The position numbers and the translations under genes were made by a program. A stretch of 64,000 nt of DNA from positions 82,490,013 through 82,554,012 of the forward strand of contig NC_067473.1 of NCBI RefSeq assembly GCF_947179515.1. Reading direction: 5' to 3'. This DNA is from Apodemus sylvaticus. Taxonomy: Eukaryota; Chordata; Mammalia; Rodentia; Muridae. Under the pieces are notes generated by a model, which was given only the letters and a program-made list of their open reading frames with translations, had not been told where the DNA came from and did no database searches. The number at the start of each line of letters is the position of its first letter. Within the stretch, counting starts at the first letter, position 1. Of the stretch, positions 1-12,600 are shown in pieces.

Positions 1-167
1 CTCTGTCTCTCTGCCTCTTTAACACCCATCTTCTGCCCTGAATAAACTATTCTATACCATGTGTTTGTGCATGTGGTCCCTCAGGCAGGGAAGAGGTGCC
101 TGGGAATGGGCCTGCCTAGACACCCCCTTCCCCATACCACCGTGCCACACTCCCTAAACCCCTCTCT
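1..167. other. Non-coding stretch, unclassified repeat tail
   Basis: No coding frame of interest. A pyrimidine-rich start and an AATAAA near position 41 give it the look of the 3' end of an LTR or other retroelement running on the plus strand, but I cannot name the family. It stops at 167, where the left copy of the short inverted repeat begins. Confidence 0.4.
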
Positions 168-340
168 CTAAAACCCAAGTGACTAGAGACACCTGTATGA
201 GACTGTCTTAATTACATCATTTGAAATGCAAGCTCACTTCTGATCTGGATCTTTGAGGCAGGATGAATCAACATTAGTCTGGAACACACCTTCTACTGGC
301 AGCTGATTTAAAGAACACATAAATTAGAGAAAAGCTTGAG
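168..340 (-). repeat. Left copy of a short inverted repeat
   Basis: This stretch is the reverse complement of 1688-1864. In a hand alignment I count about 8 differences over about 168 positions, so the copies are roughly 95% alike. The match begins at CTAAAACCCAAGTG and ends near the GAAAAGCTTGAG motif. The right copy lies inside a longer interspersed repeat, while this one is only a fragment of it. Confidence 0.85.
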
Positions 341-1414
341 TTTTTATGACCCCTTTACTGTTAATATTTTTAATAGCAATTGTTTCTGTAGTTAATTAAT
401 TAATTTAAAAATGTATTTACTTAATCCCTTTATAACCCATTATCATTCCCAGTACCACCTCACACAAGTCCTCACACTATCTCACCTCCCCCTTCACTTT
501 TTATAAGGGGAAGCCCACTTTGGCATGATACCTCATTAACCCGCATCCCCCTGCTTAACCACCCCTTCCCCCCACATCAAGTCACTCCATGACAAGGCAC
601 ATCCTCCCCTATTGAGACTAGAAAAGGCAGTCTGCAGCTGTCCATAGCTATGGCAAACTGGGTACCTGGAAGAGAAGCTGGAGGTAGATGGTGGGTGGAG
701 AAAAAGAACAGGCACCAGGACAACAGTTGCTGTTGGAGGTGCAGAGCTTATTTGGCGATGTGACAATTTAAGGGTTATCAGGGTGAATCATTTCCTTCCA
801 AAGTCTTGACTTAGCATGTGTTGGCTCCACACTGCTCAGCAGGTAGCTTGCTTGATTCAGGAAACTTTAGGTCTGGCAGATCTTGATCCCAGTGTTCTGA
901 CCCAGGCTAGCACCAGGTGCTTTCTAGCCTTGACTCCCAGGTAATAAAAAGGAGACTGTATTGTTCTATGGAGAACAAAAGGGGCAGAATGTCAAGGGCT
1001 GAGAGATAGTGTCTAGCCCAGTGGTTTGAAAACTCCTGCTCAAAGGCTGGGGAGGACACAGCTATCTATTGAGAGACTCGAGATCTACAGGCATGCAGGC
1101 AACAGGCTCAGGGAATCCTCTACTCCGGTTGTCGAAGGACCTACATGAAGAATAAACTGTTTATCTGCTTCATAATTTGCAGGAGGTCTAGGTCCAGCCC
1201 CTGGTTTTTCTTTGGTTGTTGTTGCATAAGACCATCAGAAATATCAGATATTCACATTGCCATTCATAAAAGTAGCAAAATTATAGTTATGAAATAGCAT
1301 TGAATAGGATTTTCCAATTGGACATCATCACAACAGGAAGAACTGTACTAAAGAGTCATGGCATTAGGAAGGTTGAGAAACATTGTACTAGATTCACATA
1401 ATATACTCTCTGTA
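341..1414. other. Non-coding spacer of the short inverted repeat
   Basis: About 1.07 kb with no supportable gene. Positions about 395-560 are C-rich with short AT runs and resemble the antisense 3' UTR of an old L1, but this is weak. The stretch around 990-1200 contains an AATAAA (about 1151) and could be a decayed LTR. I see no motif that settles it. Confidence 0.35.
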
Positions 1415-1915
1415 TTTGTCAGACTTCTCTAGAGAAAGAAAACCTATAGAATGAATGTGCATTTTCCTATAAAGGACAATTAATAGAATGTTTTACAGGC
1501 TGTGGTCCAGCTAAATCAACAATGGCCTTGTTCCAACTGAATATCCAAGAACCCAGTAGGTGTTCAGTCTATGAGGTGTATGTCTCAGCTGGTTTCAGCA
1601 TATATCAGATTCCTGGAGATATAGACTCTAATGCCAGTGAAAGGATGGAATTGCTAGCAAAAGCAAGGCAAGAGCAAGCAAGCACAGAAAACTCAAGCTT
1701 TTCTCTTCTTTATGTGCTCTTTAAATTATCTGCCAGTAGAAGGTGTGTTCCAGACTAATGCTGGTTCATCCTGCCTCAAAGATCCAGATCAGAAGTGAGT
1801 TTGCATTTCAAATGATGTAATTAAGACAGTCTCATACAGGTGTCTCTAGTCACTTGGGTTTTAGTTAATTGCAGATGTAGTCAAGCTGACAACCAGAAAT
1901 ATCCATCACACTACC
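1415..1915 (+). repeat. Interspersed repeat containing the right inverted-repeat copy
   Basis: A rodent-type interspersed repeat running from the GTCAGACTTCTCTAGAG motif to the AGTCAAGCTGACAACCAGAA motif. I recognise the kind of repeat but cannot name the family with confidence. Its segment 1688-1864 is the near-identical inverted partner of 168-340. The open frame at 1522-1758 is a chance reading of the repeat. Confidence 0.6.
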
Positions 1916-2074
1916 ATAGCATGTATAAATGTAGACACTTGACTACTTTCTTATTTCTGTCTCCTTAATCTCCTGAGTTATTTTATTGCTTTAAGACTTC
2001 AAATCTTGTATTGAATAGATTTAGTTTGTGTTTGTTTATTGGTTGGTGATTCAGATTCAGAGAGCCCAAAGGTT
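1916..2074. other. Short non-coding AT-rich stretch
   Basis: Nothing coding is visible. It may be the decayed A-rich 3' edge of the minus-oriented L1 that becomes recognisable from about 2075. Confidence 0.35.
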
Positions 2075-2912
2075 CAGATTAGCCGACTCTGTTGGTCTTT
2101 CTACAGAGTTCCTGTCCTTTTTGGAACCATCAGTCCTTTCTCTTATTCTTTCATAAGAGTCCCTATGCTCCATGTACTGTGGGTATCTATATCTGTGTGA
2201 GTCAGCTATTGAGTGGATCCCCTTGGAGGACAACTTGCTCCTGTCTGCAAGTATAACAGAGTATCATATTATTGTTGGGGATTGGTCTTTGCTCATGGGA
2301 TGGGTCTCAAGTTGGACAGGTTATTGATTGGCTATACGATTAAATTCTGCTCCATCCTCTGCCTGCATTCCTTGGAGTCTGCACAAATTTTGTTTTGAAA
2401 ATTTTGTGGGTGGGTTGGTGTCTCTATTCCTACACTGGGGTTCTTGTCTGGATACAGGAGGTGGCCCCTTCAAGTTTCCATATCCCCAAAGTTGTGAATC
2501 ACTGCTAAGCTCACCCCATTGATTCTTGGGTACCTCCCTTATTCTAAGTTTCTGTCTCATCCTGGAGACCCCCCCTCACCTCCTTATCCCCATTGGTTGC
2601 ATATTTTTATTCATTTTCATCACCATCCTCCCATCTCTCCCATCTTCCATACCTAATCCAGAATTCCCTCATACCCCTTCCTCCCTCCTCCCTTCCAGGT
2701 CCATCCATCTATCTGTCTCTTATGACTATTTCATTGCCCCTTCTAAGTGAGATTCAAGAATTCTAACTTGGGCCTTCATTCTTATTTAGTTTCTGCCAGT
2801 CTGTTTAGTGTAACATAATACCTGTACTTTATGGCTAGTATCCACTGATAATGTGAGTACGTGTTCTTTCGGGACTGTGTTATTGCACTTAGGATAAGTG
2901 ATTTTCTTTTTT
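2075..2912 (-). mobile_element. L1 copy A, 3' UTR fragment
   Basis: Antisense L1 3' UTR. The recognisable text includes a trace of the ORF2 C-terminus at about 2835-2900 (the GGGCTAATATCCACTTA-type motif shared by all L1 copies here, in degraded form). The 5' part of the element is missing, and it runs into the 3' end of L1 copy B. Confidence 0.7.
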
Positions 2913-5875
2913 AAAATTAGTCATTTTATTCATTTACTTTACAAATGATATCCTCCTTCCTGGTTAATCTTCCAGAACCTCCCATTTCTAATAGCCCTTC
3001 CTTCCCCTCTTTTGCCTTTATCAGTGTGGTCCTTGAGTACTCTGCCACTCCCACCTCACCACACTAGCATCACCCTACTCTGGGGAGCATTAAACTTCCA
3101 CAGGACCAAGGTCTTCATACCCACTGATGTCAGTTAAGGACATCTTCTGCTATACATATATCTGGAGTCATGGATCCCTCCATGTATACTTTGGTTGGTA
3201 GTTTAGTCTTTGGGAATTCTGGGTGCTCAGGTTGGTTGGTATTGTTCTTCCAATGGGGTTGCAATACCCTTCATCTTCTTTAGTTCTTCCCCTAGCTCTC
3301 TTACTTGGTTCCCTGATCTCTGTTCTATGGTTGGCTGTGAGTATCTACATCTGTATTGGTCAGGTGCCAATTGAAACTCTCAGTGGAGCTTCTCAGGGAA
3401 AGCTATACAAACCTCCTGTCAGCAAGCTCTTCTTGGCCTCAGCAATAGTGTCTGTGCTTGGCATCTGCAGATGGGATGGATCCTTAGGTAGGGCTGTCTC
3501 TGGATGGCCTTTATTTCAGTCTCTCTTACATTTTTGTTCCTCTCTTTCCTTTGGACATGAACATTTCTGGTTTAAAAATTTTGAGACAGGTGGGTGGCCC
3601 CATCCCTCAACTGGAGGTGGTCTCTACAAGTTATTTTCCCCTTTGTGGTATATTTCAGTTAAAATAATTCCTTTTGGGTCCTGGGAGCCTCTTGCTTCCC
3701 TGGCATCTGGGACTTTCTAGTAGCAACTCCCAGTTCCACATCACCGACCTCAACATATTTCAATTCTATTTCTTGACCCTCTTTACTTTTCTCCTGTCCC
3801 TTCTAATAATTGATCCTGCCCCCATTTTCTCCCTCTCCTCCTCTATCCCTCTTTTGTCTTTCCCCACCTCTACCTCCTGTGTATATTTTTTTCCTCCTTC
3901 TATGTAGGGTTGAAACATCCACATTTTGGTTCTCCTTCTTCTTAAGCTCCATATGGTTTGTGGGCTGAATCATGTGTGTTCTGAGCTTTTGGGCTAATAT
4001 CCACTTATCCAGGAGTATACACCATGTGTATTCTTCAGTGTCTGGGCTAAGTCAGTCAGGATTTTCTAGTTCTATCCTTTTGCTTTTATTGTAGGATCTG
4101 ATGATTTTTTTTTTAATTTCCTCAGTTTCTGTTGTTATGTCTCCCTTTTCTTTTTTTGATTTTGTTAAGTTGGATACTGTCTCTATGCTCTCTAGTTAGT
4201 TTGGCTAAGGGTTTATCTATTTGTTTATATTCTCAAAGAACCAGCTGCTTGTTTGTTGATTTTTTTTTTTTGTATAGTTCTTTTTGCTTCTTCTCAGTCA
4301 GTTTCAGCCTCCAGTTTGATTATTTTTTTGCCATCTACTCCTCTTGGGTGAATTTGCTTCCTTTTGTTCTAGAGCATTCAAATATACTGCTAAGTTGCTA
4401 GTGTAGGATCTCTCCAGTTTCTTTATGGAGGCACTCAGAGCTATGAATTTTTCTTTTAGAACTTCTTTTATTTCTTCCCATAAGTTTGGCTATCTTGTGC
4501 CTTTATTTTCATTAAATTTCAGATAGTCTTTAATTCCTTTCTTTATTTCTTCCCTGACCAAGTTAAAACTGAGTAGAGTTGTTTAGTTTCCATGTGTATG
4601 TGGGACTTCTATTGTTTTTGTTGTTATTGAAGGTCAGCCTTTATCCTCTGGTGGTGGTCTGATAAAATTCATGGGATTAAATCACTATCCTTGTATCTGT
4701 TGAAGCTTGTTTTGTGCCCACATATATGACCAGTTTTTGAGAAGGTACCATGAGGAGCTGAGAAGATGGTATATTCTTTTGTTTTAGTGAGAAGTGTTCT
4801 ATAGATATCTGTTAAATCCATGTGGTTCATAACTTCCTTTAGTTTCACTGAGTCTCTTTTTAGTTTCTTTTTCTATGATCTGTTCATTGGTGAGAGTGGG
4901 TTGTTGATGTCTCCCACTATTATTGTGGAACATGCAATGTGTGCTTTGAGCTTCAGTAGCATTTCTATTACAAATGTGGGTGCCCTTGTATTCGGGACAT
5001 ATATGTTCAGAATTGAGAGGTCATCTTGGTGAATTTTTCCCTTGATGAGTATGTAGTGTCCTTTCTCATTTTTTTGTGGGGGGTAACTTTAGGATGGAAG
5101 TCTATTTTATTCAATATTAGAATGGCTATTCCAGATTGTCTCCTTCTATCATCCTCAGTAGGGCTGGATTAGTGGAAATATATTGTTTAAACTTGGTTTT
5201 GTCATGGAATATCTTGGTTTCTCCATCTATAGTAATTGAAAGTTTTGCTGGGTATAGTATCCTGGGCTGAAATTTTTGTTCTCTTAGGTTCTGTATGACA
5301 TCTGCCCACGATCTAATGGCTTTTAGAGATTCTGTTGAGATGTCTGGTGCAATCCTGATAGTTCTATCTGCCATTATATGTTACTTGACCCTTTTCCCTT
5401 ATAGTTTTCAATATTATTTGTTCTGTGCATTTGGTGTTTTGATTATTATGTAATGGAATGAATTTCTTTTCTTGTTCTGCCTGTTGTTCTGTAGGTTTCT
5501 TGTACATTTTTTGAGTATCTCTTTCTTTAGGTTAGGGAAGTTTTCTTCGACAATTTTATTGAAGATGTTTACTGGCCCTTTGAGTTAAGAATATTCTCTC
5601 TCTTCTACACCTACTATTCTTAGGTTTGGGATTTTCATTGTGTCCTGCATTTCTTGAATATTTTGAGTTAGGAGTGTTTTACTTTTTGTATTTTCTTTGA
5701 GTATTTTGTGAAATGTCTTCTATGGTATCTTCTATACCTGATATTCTCTTTTCCATCTTCTGTATTCTGTTGGTGATGCTTGCACCTGTAACTCCTGATC
5801 TCTTTCTTAGTTTTCCATCTCCACGTTTGTCTCTCATTGTGTTTTCTTTCTTTTCTTTATTCTTTAATGTTGTTT
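2913..5875 (-). mobile_element. L1 copy B, internally deleted
   Basis: Minus-oriented L1 that starts with its 3' UTR (2913-3960). It shows the end of ORF2 at about 3985-4080 and then jumps at about 4083 to the middle of ORF2 (the region between endonuclease and RT), so most of RT and the C-terminal half are missing. The N-terminal part of ORF2 (about 4100-5120) and ORF1 (about 5126-5870) follow. All frames are broken. Confidence 0.8.
5126..5374 (-). pseudogene. L1 ORF1 C-terminal domain fragment (copy B)
   Basis: An 82-codon open remnant of the L1 ORF1 nucleic-acid-binding protein C-terminal region. The visible signature runs through IRSWADVIQ, LYPAKLSITIDGETKIFHDK and a NPAL(L)RMI end, all typical of rodent ORF1p. 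The N-terminal coiled-coil part lies at higher coordinates (up to about 5870) but is out of frame. It is not functional: isolated, without an intact start or full-length frame. The same C-terminal block recurs at 13174-13407 and 36836-37153. Confidence 0.75.
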
Positions 5876-8035
5876 TACAGTCCAGACTTTATCCCACTTG
5901 AGGCCCACCTTCTGACTTTTCCACATTGCATACCTCCTTCCCTTGTTTCCAAGAAGATATCCCCACCCTACCCCCTCCCCATTAAACTTTCTCACTCTCC
6001 AGGGCCTCAAGTCTCTTGAGGGTTAGGTTCCTCTTATTTGACTAAGTCCAGACCTGGGAGTCCTCTGCTCTATTTGTGTTGAGGGCCTCATATCAGCAGG
6101 TATATGCTGTCTGATTGGTAGGTCAGTGTCTGAGAGATCTCAGGGTCTGTTAGTTGAGACTGCTGGTCTTCCCCTAGGGTTTCCCTTTTCCCCAGCTTCT
6201 CCCAGTTTTCCCCTAATTCAATCACAGGGCTCACCAGCTTCTGTCCATCAGTCGAGTGTAAATATATGCATCTGACTCTTTCAGTTGCTTGTTGGGTCAT
6301 TCAGAGGGGAGTCTTGTTAGACACCTTGTTGTGAGCACACCATGACTTCAGTAATAGTGCAGGCCTTGGGGCCTCCCCTTGAGCTAGATCCCAATTTAGG
6401 CCTGTCACTGGGCCTCCTTTTCCTCAGACTCATCTTCATATTTGTCCCTTCAGTTTTTTCAGACAAGAACAATTATGGGTCAGGGTTTTTGACTGTGGGA
6501 TGGCTATCCTATCCCTCTACTTGATGCCCTATCACTCTACTAGAGGTGGGCTCTATAAGCTCCTACTCCGCACTGTAGTGAATTTCATCTAAGGACCCTT
6601 TGAGTCCTGAGACTCTTGTACCTCCCAAGTCTCTGCTACTTACTAGAGGGTCCCCTACCTCCTACCTCTCATGGTTGCCTGTTTCCATTCTTTCTGCTGT
6701 GCCTGAGGACTTCAGTTCTGTTCTCCCCAACCAATACCTGGTAATTTTGCCCCCTTTACCTCCCTGTCCTCTTTCCCACTCAGGTCTCTTCCTCATTCCC
6801 CACACTCTTGTGATTGATTTCTTCTCCCTCTCAAGAGGATTTGAGGAGTCCTCCCTTGGACCCTTTGGTTTGTTAACCTTCTTGAGTTCCATGGATTGTA
6901 TCCTGTACTTTTTTGGCTAATATCCACTTACTAGTGAGTCCATACCATACATGTCTTTTTGCATCTGAGTTACCTCACTCAGGATGATATTTTCTAGATC
7001 TAACCATTTGCTTGCAAAACTCATGATATCTTTGTTCTTAACAGGTGAGTAGTATTCGATTGTGTAAACAAACAACATTTTCTGTATCCATACTTCTGTC
7101 GTAGGACATCTGGGTTGTTTCCAGCTTCTGGGTTTCACAAACAAGGCCAATTTGAACATGGTAAAATGTGTGCCCCCGTGGCATGGTGGGACATCTTTTG
7201 AATATATGCCCAAGAGTGGTGTAGCTGGTTTTTAGGTAGATCTATTTCTGTTTAAATTTAGTTCTGTTTAAGTAATTCCCCCAACCTCCTCCCATGCCAA
7301 CGAATCCAAGGCTCTTTTCTACTTTCTCTTCTATTAGATTCAGTGTATCTAGTTTTATGCTGTGGTTCTTGATCCACTTGTATTTGAGCTTTATTCAAGA
7401 TAACAAATATGAATCTATTTTTATTTTTCTACATACAGATTGCCAGTTAGACCAGAAACATTTGTTGAAGATGATTTCTATTTTCCATTGTATATTTCTG
7501 TCTTCTTTGTCAAAGATAAAGTCTCTGTAAGTGTATAGTTTTATTTTGGATCATCAATTCTGTTCCACTGGTCAACTTGTCTGTCTCTGTACCAATACCA
7601 TGCAGTTTTTAATCACTATTGCTTGAGGTCAGGGAGGGTGATTTTCCCCAGAAATTTTTTAATTGTTATGAATTTATTTTTGTTCTTATGGATTTTTTTG
7701 CTTTTCCAGATGAACTTAAAAATTGCTCTTTTCATGCCTTTGAAGAATTGTGTTAGGATTTTGATAGCAATTGCATTGAGTCTGAAGATTGCTTTTGGTA
7801 GGATGGCCATTTTTACTATGTTAATTCTACCAATCTATAAGTATGGGAGATCTTGCCATTTTCTGAGGTCTTCAATTTCTTTCTTGAGAGACTTGAAGTT
7901 CTTGTCATATAGATCTTTCACTTTTTGGTTAGAGTTATCCTAAGATTTTTTATATTATTTGTGACCACAATGGTCACAAAGGATGTTGTTTGCCTAATTT
8001 CTTTCTCAACCTCTTTATCATTTGTATAAAGGAAG

Positions 8036-8039
<4 letters not shown>
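5876..8039 (-). mobile_element. L1 copy C, 5'-truncated
   Basis: Minus-oriented L1 with a long 3' UTR (5876-6915) and the C-terminal half of ORF2 (6917-7950). It ends near 8039, where a TTTA tract opens the next L1. Lacking RT, endonuclease and ORF1, it has the usual 5'-truncated structure. Its 3' UTR has the same GTTGGGTC-TTCAGAG block as the L1 inside the right duplication arm (58262-60228). Confidence 0.8.
6917..7213 (-). pseudogene. L1 ORF2 C-terminal fragment (copy C)
   Basis: A 98-codon remnant of the extreme C-terminus of the L1 ORF2 protein. The conserved tail is visible as FVKPRSWKQPRCPTTEVWIQ, VYTIEYYSPVKN and a final LVSGY. A further ORF2 remnant sits at 7616-7810 (the INIVKMAILPKAIYRFNAI-type block, in variant form). 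The pieces are separated by frame breaks, so no functional product is expected. Confidence 0.75.
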
Positions 8040-8071
<32 letters not shown>

Positions 8072-8072
8072 C
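8038..8072. repeat. (TTTA)n simple repeat
   Basis: A tetranucleotide run followed by T-rich sequence, at the left edge of L1 copy D. It is best read as the reverse complement of that L1's A-rich tail. Confidence 0.85.
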
Positions 8073-9267
8073 TTTTCTTTTTTTTCTTTTTTTTTTCTTT
8101 TTTATTGATATATTTTTATTTACATTTCAAATGATTTCCCCTTTTCTGGGTCATCACTCCCCGCAAGTCCCATTAGCCCTCTTCCGTCTGCCTGTTCTTC
8201 CATCCACCCCTTCCCACTTTCCTGTTCTGGAATTCCCCTATACTCTTGCACTGAGTCTTTCCAGAACCAGGGGCCACTCCTCCATTCTTTTGGGACATCA
8301 TTTAATTTGTGGATTATGTCCTGGGTATTCAAAGTTTTGAGGCTAATATTCACTTATCAGTGAGTACATACCATAATTGATCTTTTGAGACTGGGTTACA
8401 TCACTTAGTATGATGTTCTCCAGCTCTATCCATTTGTCTAAGAATTTCATGAATTCATTGTTTCTAATGGCTGAATAGTACTCCATTGTGCAAATATACC
8501 ATATTTTTTGTATTTATTCCTCCATTGAGGGACACCTGGGTTCTTTCCAGCTTCTGGCTACTACAAATAGGGCTGCTATGAACATAGTGGAGCATGTGTC
8601 CTTATTGCATGCTGAAGAATCCTCTGGGTATACGCCCAGGAACAGTATAGCAGGGTCCTCAGGAAGTGTCATGCACAATTTTCTGAGGAACTGCCAGACT
8701 GATTTCCAAAGTGGTTGCGCCATCTTGCAATCCCACCAGGAGTGGAGGAGTGTTCCTCTTTCTCCACATCCTCACCAACACCTGCTGTCTCCTGAGTTTT
8801 TGACCTTAGCCATTCTGACTGGTGTGAGGTGAAATCTCAGGGTTCTTTTGATTTGCATTTCCCTAATGATTAATGATGTTGAACATTTCATAAGGTGTTT
8901 CTCAGCTCTCCGAAGTTCTTCATGTGAAAATTCTTTGTTTAGCTCTGTACCCCACTTTTTAATGGGGTTATTTGGTTCTCTGGCTTCTACGTTCTTGAGT
9001 TCTTTGTATATATTAGATATTAGCCCTCTGTCGGATTTAGGGTTGTTGAAGATCCTTTCCCAGTCTGTTGGTTGATGTTTTGTCCTTTTGACGGTGTCTT
9101 GTGCCTTACAGAAACTTTGTAGTTTTATGTGGTCCCATTTGTCAGTTCTTGATCTTAGAGCATAAGCTATTGGTGTTCTATTCAGGAACTTTTCCCCTGT
9201 GCCCATGTCCTCCAGGGTCTTCCCCACTTTCTTTTCGATTAGTTTCAGTGTGTCAGGTTTTATGTGG
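8073..9267 (-). mobile_element. L1 copy D, 3' UTR and ORF2 C-terminus
   Basis: Minus-oriented L1. The 3' UTR lies at about 8100-8345, followed by the ORF2 C-terminal region up to the LIEKK-type block at about 9240, where it is cut by the TTTA tract of copy E. Frames at 8514-8723 and 8772-9227 read as ORF2 (for example MAQPLWKSVWQFLRKL and the RSRTDKWDHIKLQSFCKA block) but are separated by breaks. Copy D may be the severed 3' part of copy F, with copy E inserted between. Confidence 0.8.
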
Positions 9268-9270
9268 TAT

Positions 9271-9317
<47 letters not shown>

Positions 9318-9320
9318 TTT
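9268..9320. repeat. (TTTA)n simple repeat
   Basis: A pure TTTA run of about 53 bp marking the A-rich 3' tail (in reverse complement) of L1 copy E. Confidence 0.9.
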
Positions 9321-9664
9321 TCTATATTCTTTGTTCACATTCCGAATGCTTTCCCCATTCCCGGTCCCCCCTCCCCATCGGTCTCATAAGCCCTCTTCTT
9401 TCCATCCATTTTACTATCACCCCTCTTCCATTTCTCTGTCTTGGTACTCCCCTACAATGCTGGATCAAGTCTTTTTTAGAACCAGGGCCCTCTCTTTCCT
9501 TCTTCTTGTGTATCATTTGATATGCTAACTGTGTCTTGAGAATTCAGAGCTTCTGGGCTAATTAATATCCACTTATAATTTATTTCATCCATGTGTATTC
9601 TTTTGTGATTGGGTTACCTCATTTAGGATGATATTTTCAAGTTCCAACCATTTGCCTAAGAATT

Positions 9665-12600
9665 TCATGAATTCATTGTTTTTAATTGGTGAGTAGTTTT
9701 CCATTGTATAAATATACTACATTTCTGTATCCATTCTTCCATTGAGGGGCATCTGGGTTCTTTCCAGCTTCTGGCTATTGTAAATAGGGCTGTCATGAAC
9801 ATAGTGGAGCATGTGTCCTTATTGCATGCCAGGAAATCATCTGGGTACATATCCAGGAGAGGTATAGCAGGGTCCTCTGGAAGTGTCATGTCCAGTTTTC
9901 TGAGGAACCGCCAGACTGATTTCCAAAGTGGTTGTACCATCTCGCAATCCCACCAGCAGTGGAGGAGTGTTCCTCTTTTTTCACATTCTTGCCAACACCT
10001 GCTGTCTCCTGAGTTTTTGACCTTAGCCATTCTGACTGGTATGAGGTTAAATCTCAGGGTTGTTTTGATTTGAATTTCCCTAATGATTAATGATATTAAA
10101 CATTTCTTAAGGTGCTTCTCAGCCATCCAAAGTTCTTCAGGTGAAAATTCTTTGTTTAGTTCTGTACCCAATTTTTTAATAGGGTTATTCAGTTTTCTGA
10201 GGTCTAACTTCTTGAGCTCTTTGTATATATTGGATAGTAGCCCTCTGTCGGATTTAGGGTTGGTGAAGATCCTGTCCCAATCTCTTGGTTGCAGTTTTGT
10301 CCTTTTGACAGTGTCCTTTGCTTTACAGAAACTTTGTAATTTTATGAGGTCCCATTTGTCAATTCTTGATCTTAGAGCATAAGTTATTGATGTTCTGTTC
10401 AGAAACTTTTTGCTGTGCCCATGTCTTCAAGGGTCTTCCCCAGTTTCTTTTCTAGTGTGTCTTATTTTATGTGGAGGTCCTTGATCCACTTGGAGTTGAG
10501 CTTAGTACAAGGAGATAAGAATGGATCAATTCGCATTTTTCTGCATGCTGACCTCCAATTGAACCAGCACCATGTATTGAAAAGGTTATCTTTTTTCCAC
10601 TAGATATTTTCAGCTCTTTTGTCTAAGATCAAGTGACTATAGGTGTGTGGGTTCATTTCTGTGTCTTCAATCCTATTTCATTGATCAACTTGCCTGTCAT
10701 TGTACCAATACCATGCAGTTTTTATCACTATTACTCTGTAGTAATGGTTGAGGTCTGGGATACTGATTCCCCCAGAAGTTCTTTTACTGTTGAGAATAGT
10801 TTTAGCTATCATGGGTTTTTTGTTATTCCAGATAAATTTGAAAATTTCTCTTTCTACCTCTATGAAGAACTGAGTTGGTATTTTGATGGGGATTACATTG
10901 AATCTGTAGGTTGCTTTTTGGCAAGATGGCCATTTTAACTATATTGATCATGCCAATCCACGTGCATGGAAGATTTTTCCATTTTCTGAGGTCTTCTTTG
11001 ATTTCCTTCTTCAGAGACTTGAAGTTCTTGTCATACAGATCTTTCACTTGTTTGGTTAGAGTTACACCAAGGAACTTTATGTTGTTTGTGGCTATTGTGA
11101 AGGGTGTCATTTCCCTAATTTCTTTCTCTGTCTGTTTATCCTTCGAGTATAGGAAGGCTACTGATTTGGTTGAGTTGATTTTGTAACCATCCACTTTGCT
11201 GAAGCTGTTTATCAGCTGTAGGAGTTCTCTGGTAGAGTTTTTTGAGTCATTTAAGTATACTATCATATCATCTGCAAATAGTGATAGTTTGACTGCTTCC
11301 TTTCTGATTTGTATCCCTTTGACCTCCTTATGTTGTCAAATTGCTCTAGCTAGGACTTCAAGAACCATATTGAAAAAATAGGGAGAGAGGGGGCAGCCTT
11401 GTCTAGTGCCTGATTTTAGTGGGATTGCTTCAAATTTGTCTCCACTTAGTTTGATGTTGGCTACTGGTTTGCTGTATCTTTAGGAGTTTTGCATCGTTAT
11501 TCACAAGGGAAATTGGCCTAAAGTTCTCTTTCTATGTTGGATCTTTGTGTGGTTTTGGTATCAGCATAATTGTGGCTTCATAGAATGAGTTGGGTAGTAT
11601 TCCTTCTGCTTCTATTTTGTGGAATAGTTTGAAGAGTATTGGTGTTAGGTCTTCTTTGAAGGTCTTGTAAAAATCTTCACTAAAACCATCTGGTCCTGTG
11701 CTTTTTTTATGGTTGGAAGGCTTTCTATGACCCCCTTCTATTTCTTTAGGGGTTATGGGACTATTTAGATGATCTGTTTGATCCTGATTTAATTTTGGTA
11801 TTTGGTATCTGTCTAAGAAATTGTCCATTTCATCTAGATTCTCCAGTTGTGTTGAGGATTGGCTTTTGTAGTAGGATGTGATGATTTTTTGAATTTCCTA
11901 AGTTTCTCTTGTTATATCTCTCTTTTCATTTCTAATTTTGTTAATTTGGATACTGTCTCTGTGCCCTTTGGTTAGTCTGGCTAAGGGTTTATTTATCTTG
12001 TTGATTTTCTCAAAGGACCAACTCCTGGTTTTGTTGATTCTTTGTATGGTTATCTTTGTTTCAACTTAATTGATTTCAGCCCTGAGTTTTTTGATTTCCT
12101 GCCTTCAACTCCTCCTGGGTGAATTAGCTTCTTTTTGTTCCAGGGCTTTCATATGTGCCATTAAACTTCTAGTGTTTGTTCTTTCCAGGTTCTTTTTGGA
12201 GATACTCAGAGCTATGAGTTTTCCTCTTAGCACTCGTTTCATAGTGTCCCAAAGATTTGGGTGTGTTGTGACTTCATTTTCATTAAATTCTAAAAAGTCT
12301 GTGATTGCTTTCTTTATTTCTTCCTTGACCAAGGTATCATTGAGTAGAGTATTGTTCAGTTTCCATGTTTATGTGGGTTTTCTGTTGTTTTTCTTGCTAT
12401 TGAAGACCTCTCTTTCTCCATAGTGATCTGATAGAAAGCATGGGATTATTTCAATCTTCTAATTTTTGTTGAGGTCTGTCTTGTGACCAATTATATGATC
12501 AGTTTTGGAGAAGGTACCATGAGGTGCTGAGAAAAGGTATATTTTTTGCTTTAGGATAAAATGTTCTATAAATATATATGTTCAATCCAATTCGTCCACA

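Noticed and set aside
3223..3720. A 165-codon plus-strand frame with hydrophobic stretches
   Set aside because: It is antisense L1 3' UTR. Similar plus-strand frames at 9101-9520, 13079-13534 and 48688-49173 are antisense L1 ORFs, where the AT-rich complement gives Phe/Leu/Ser-rich readings that mimic membrane proteins.
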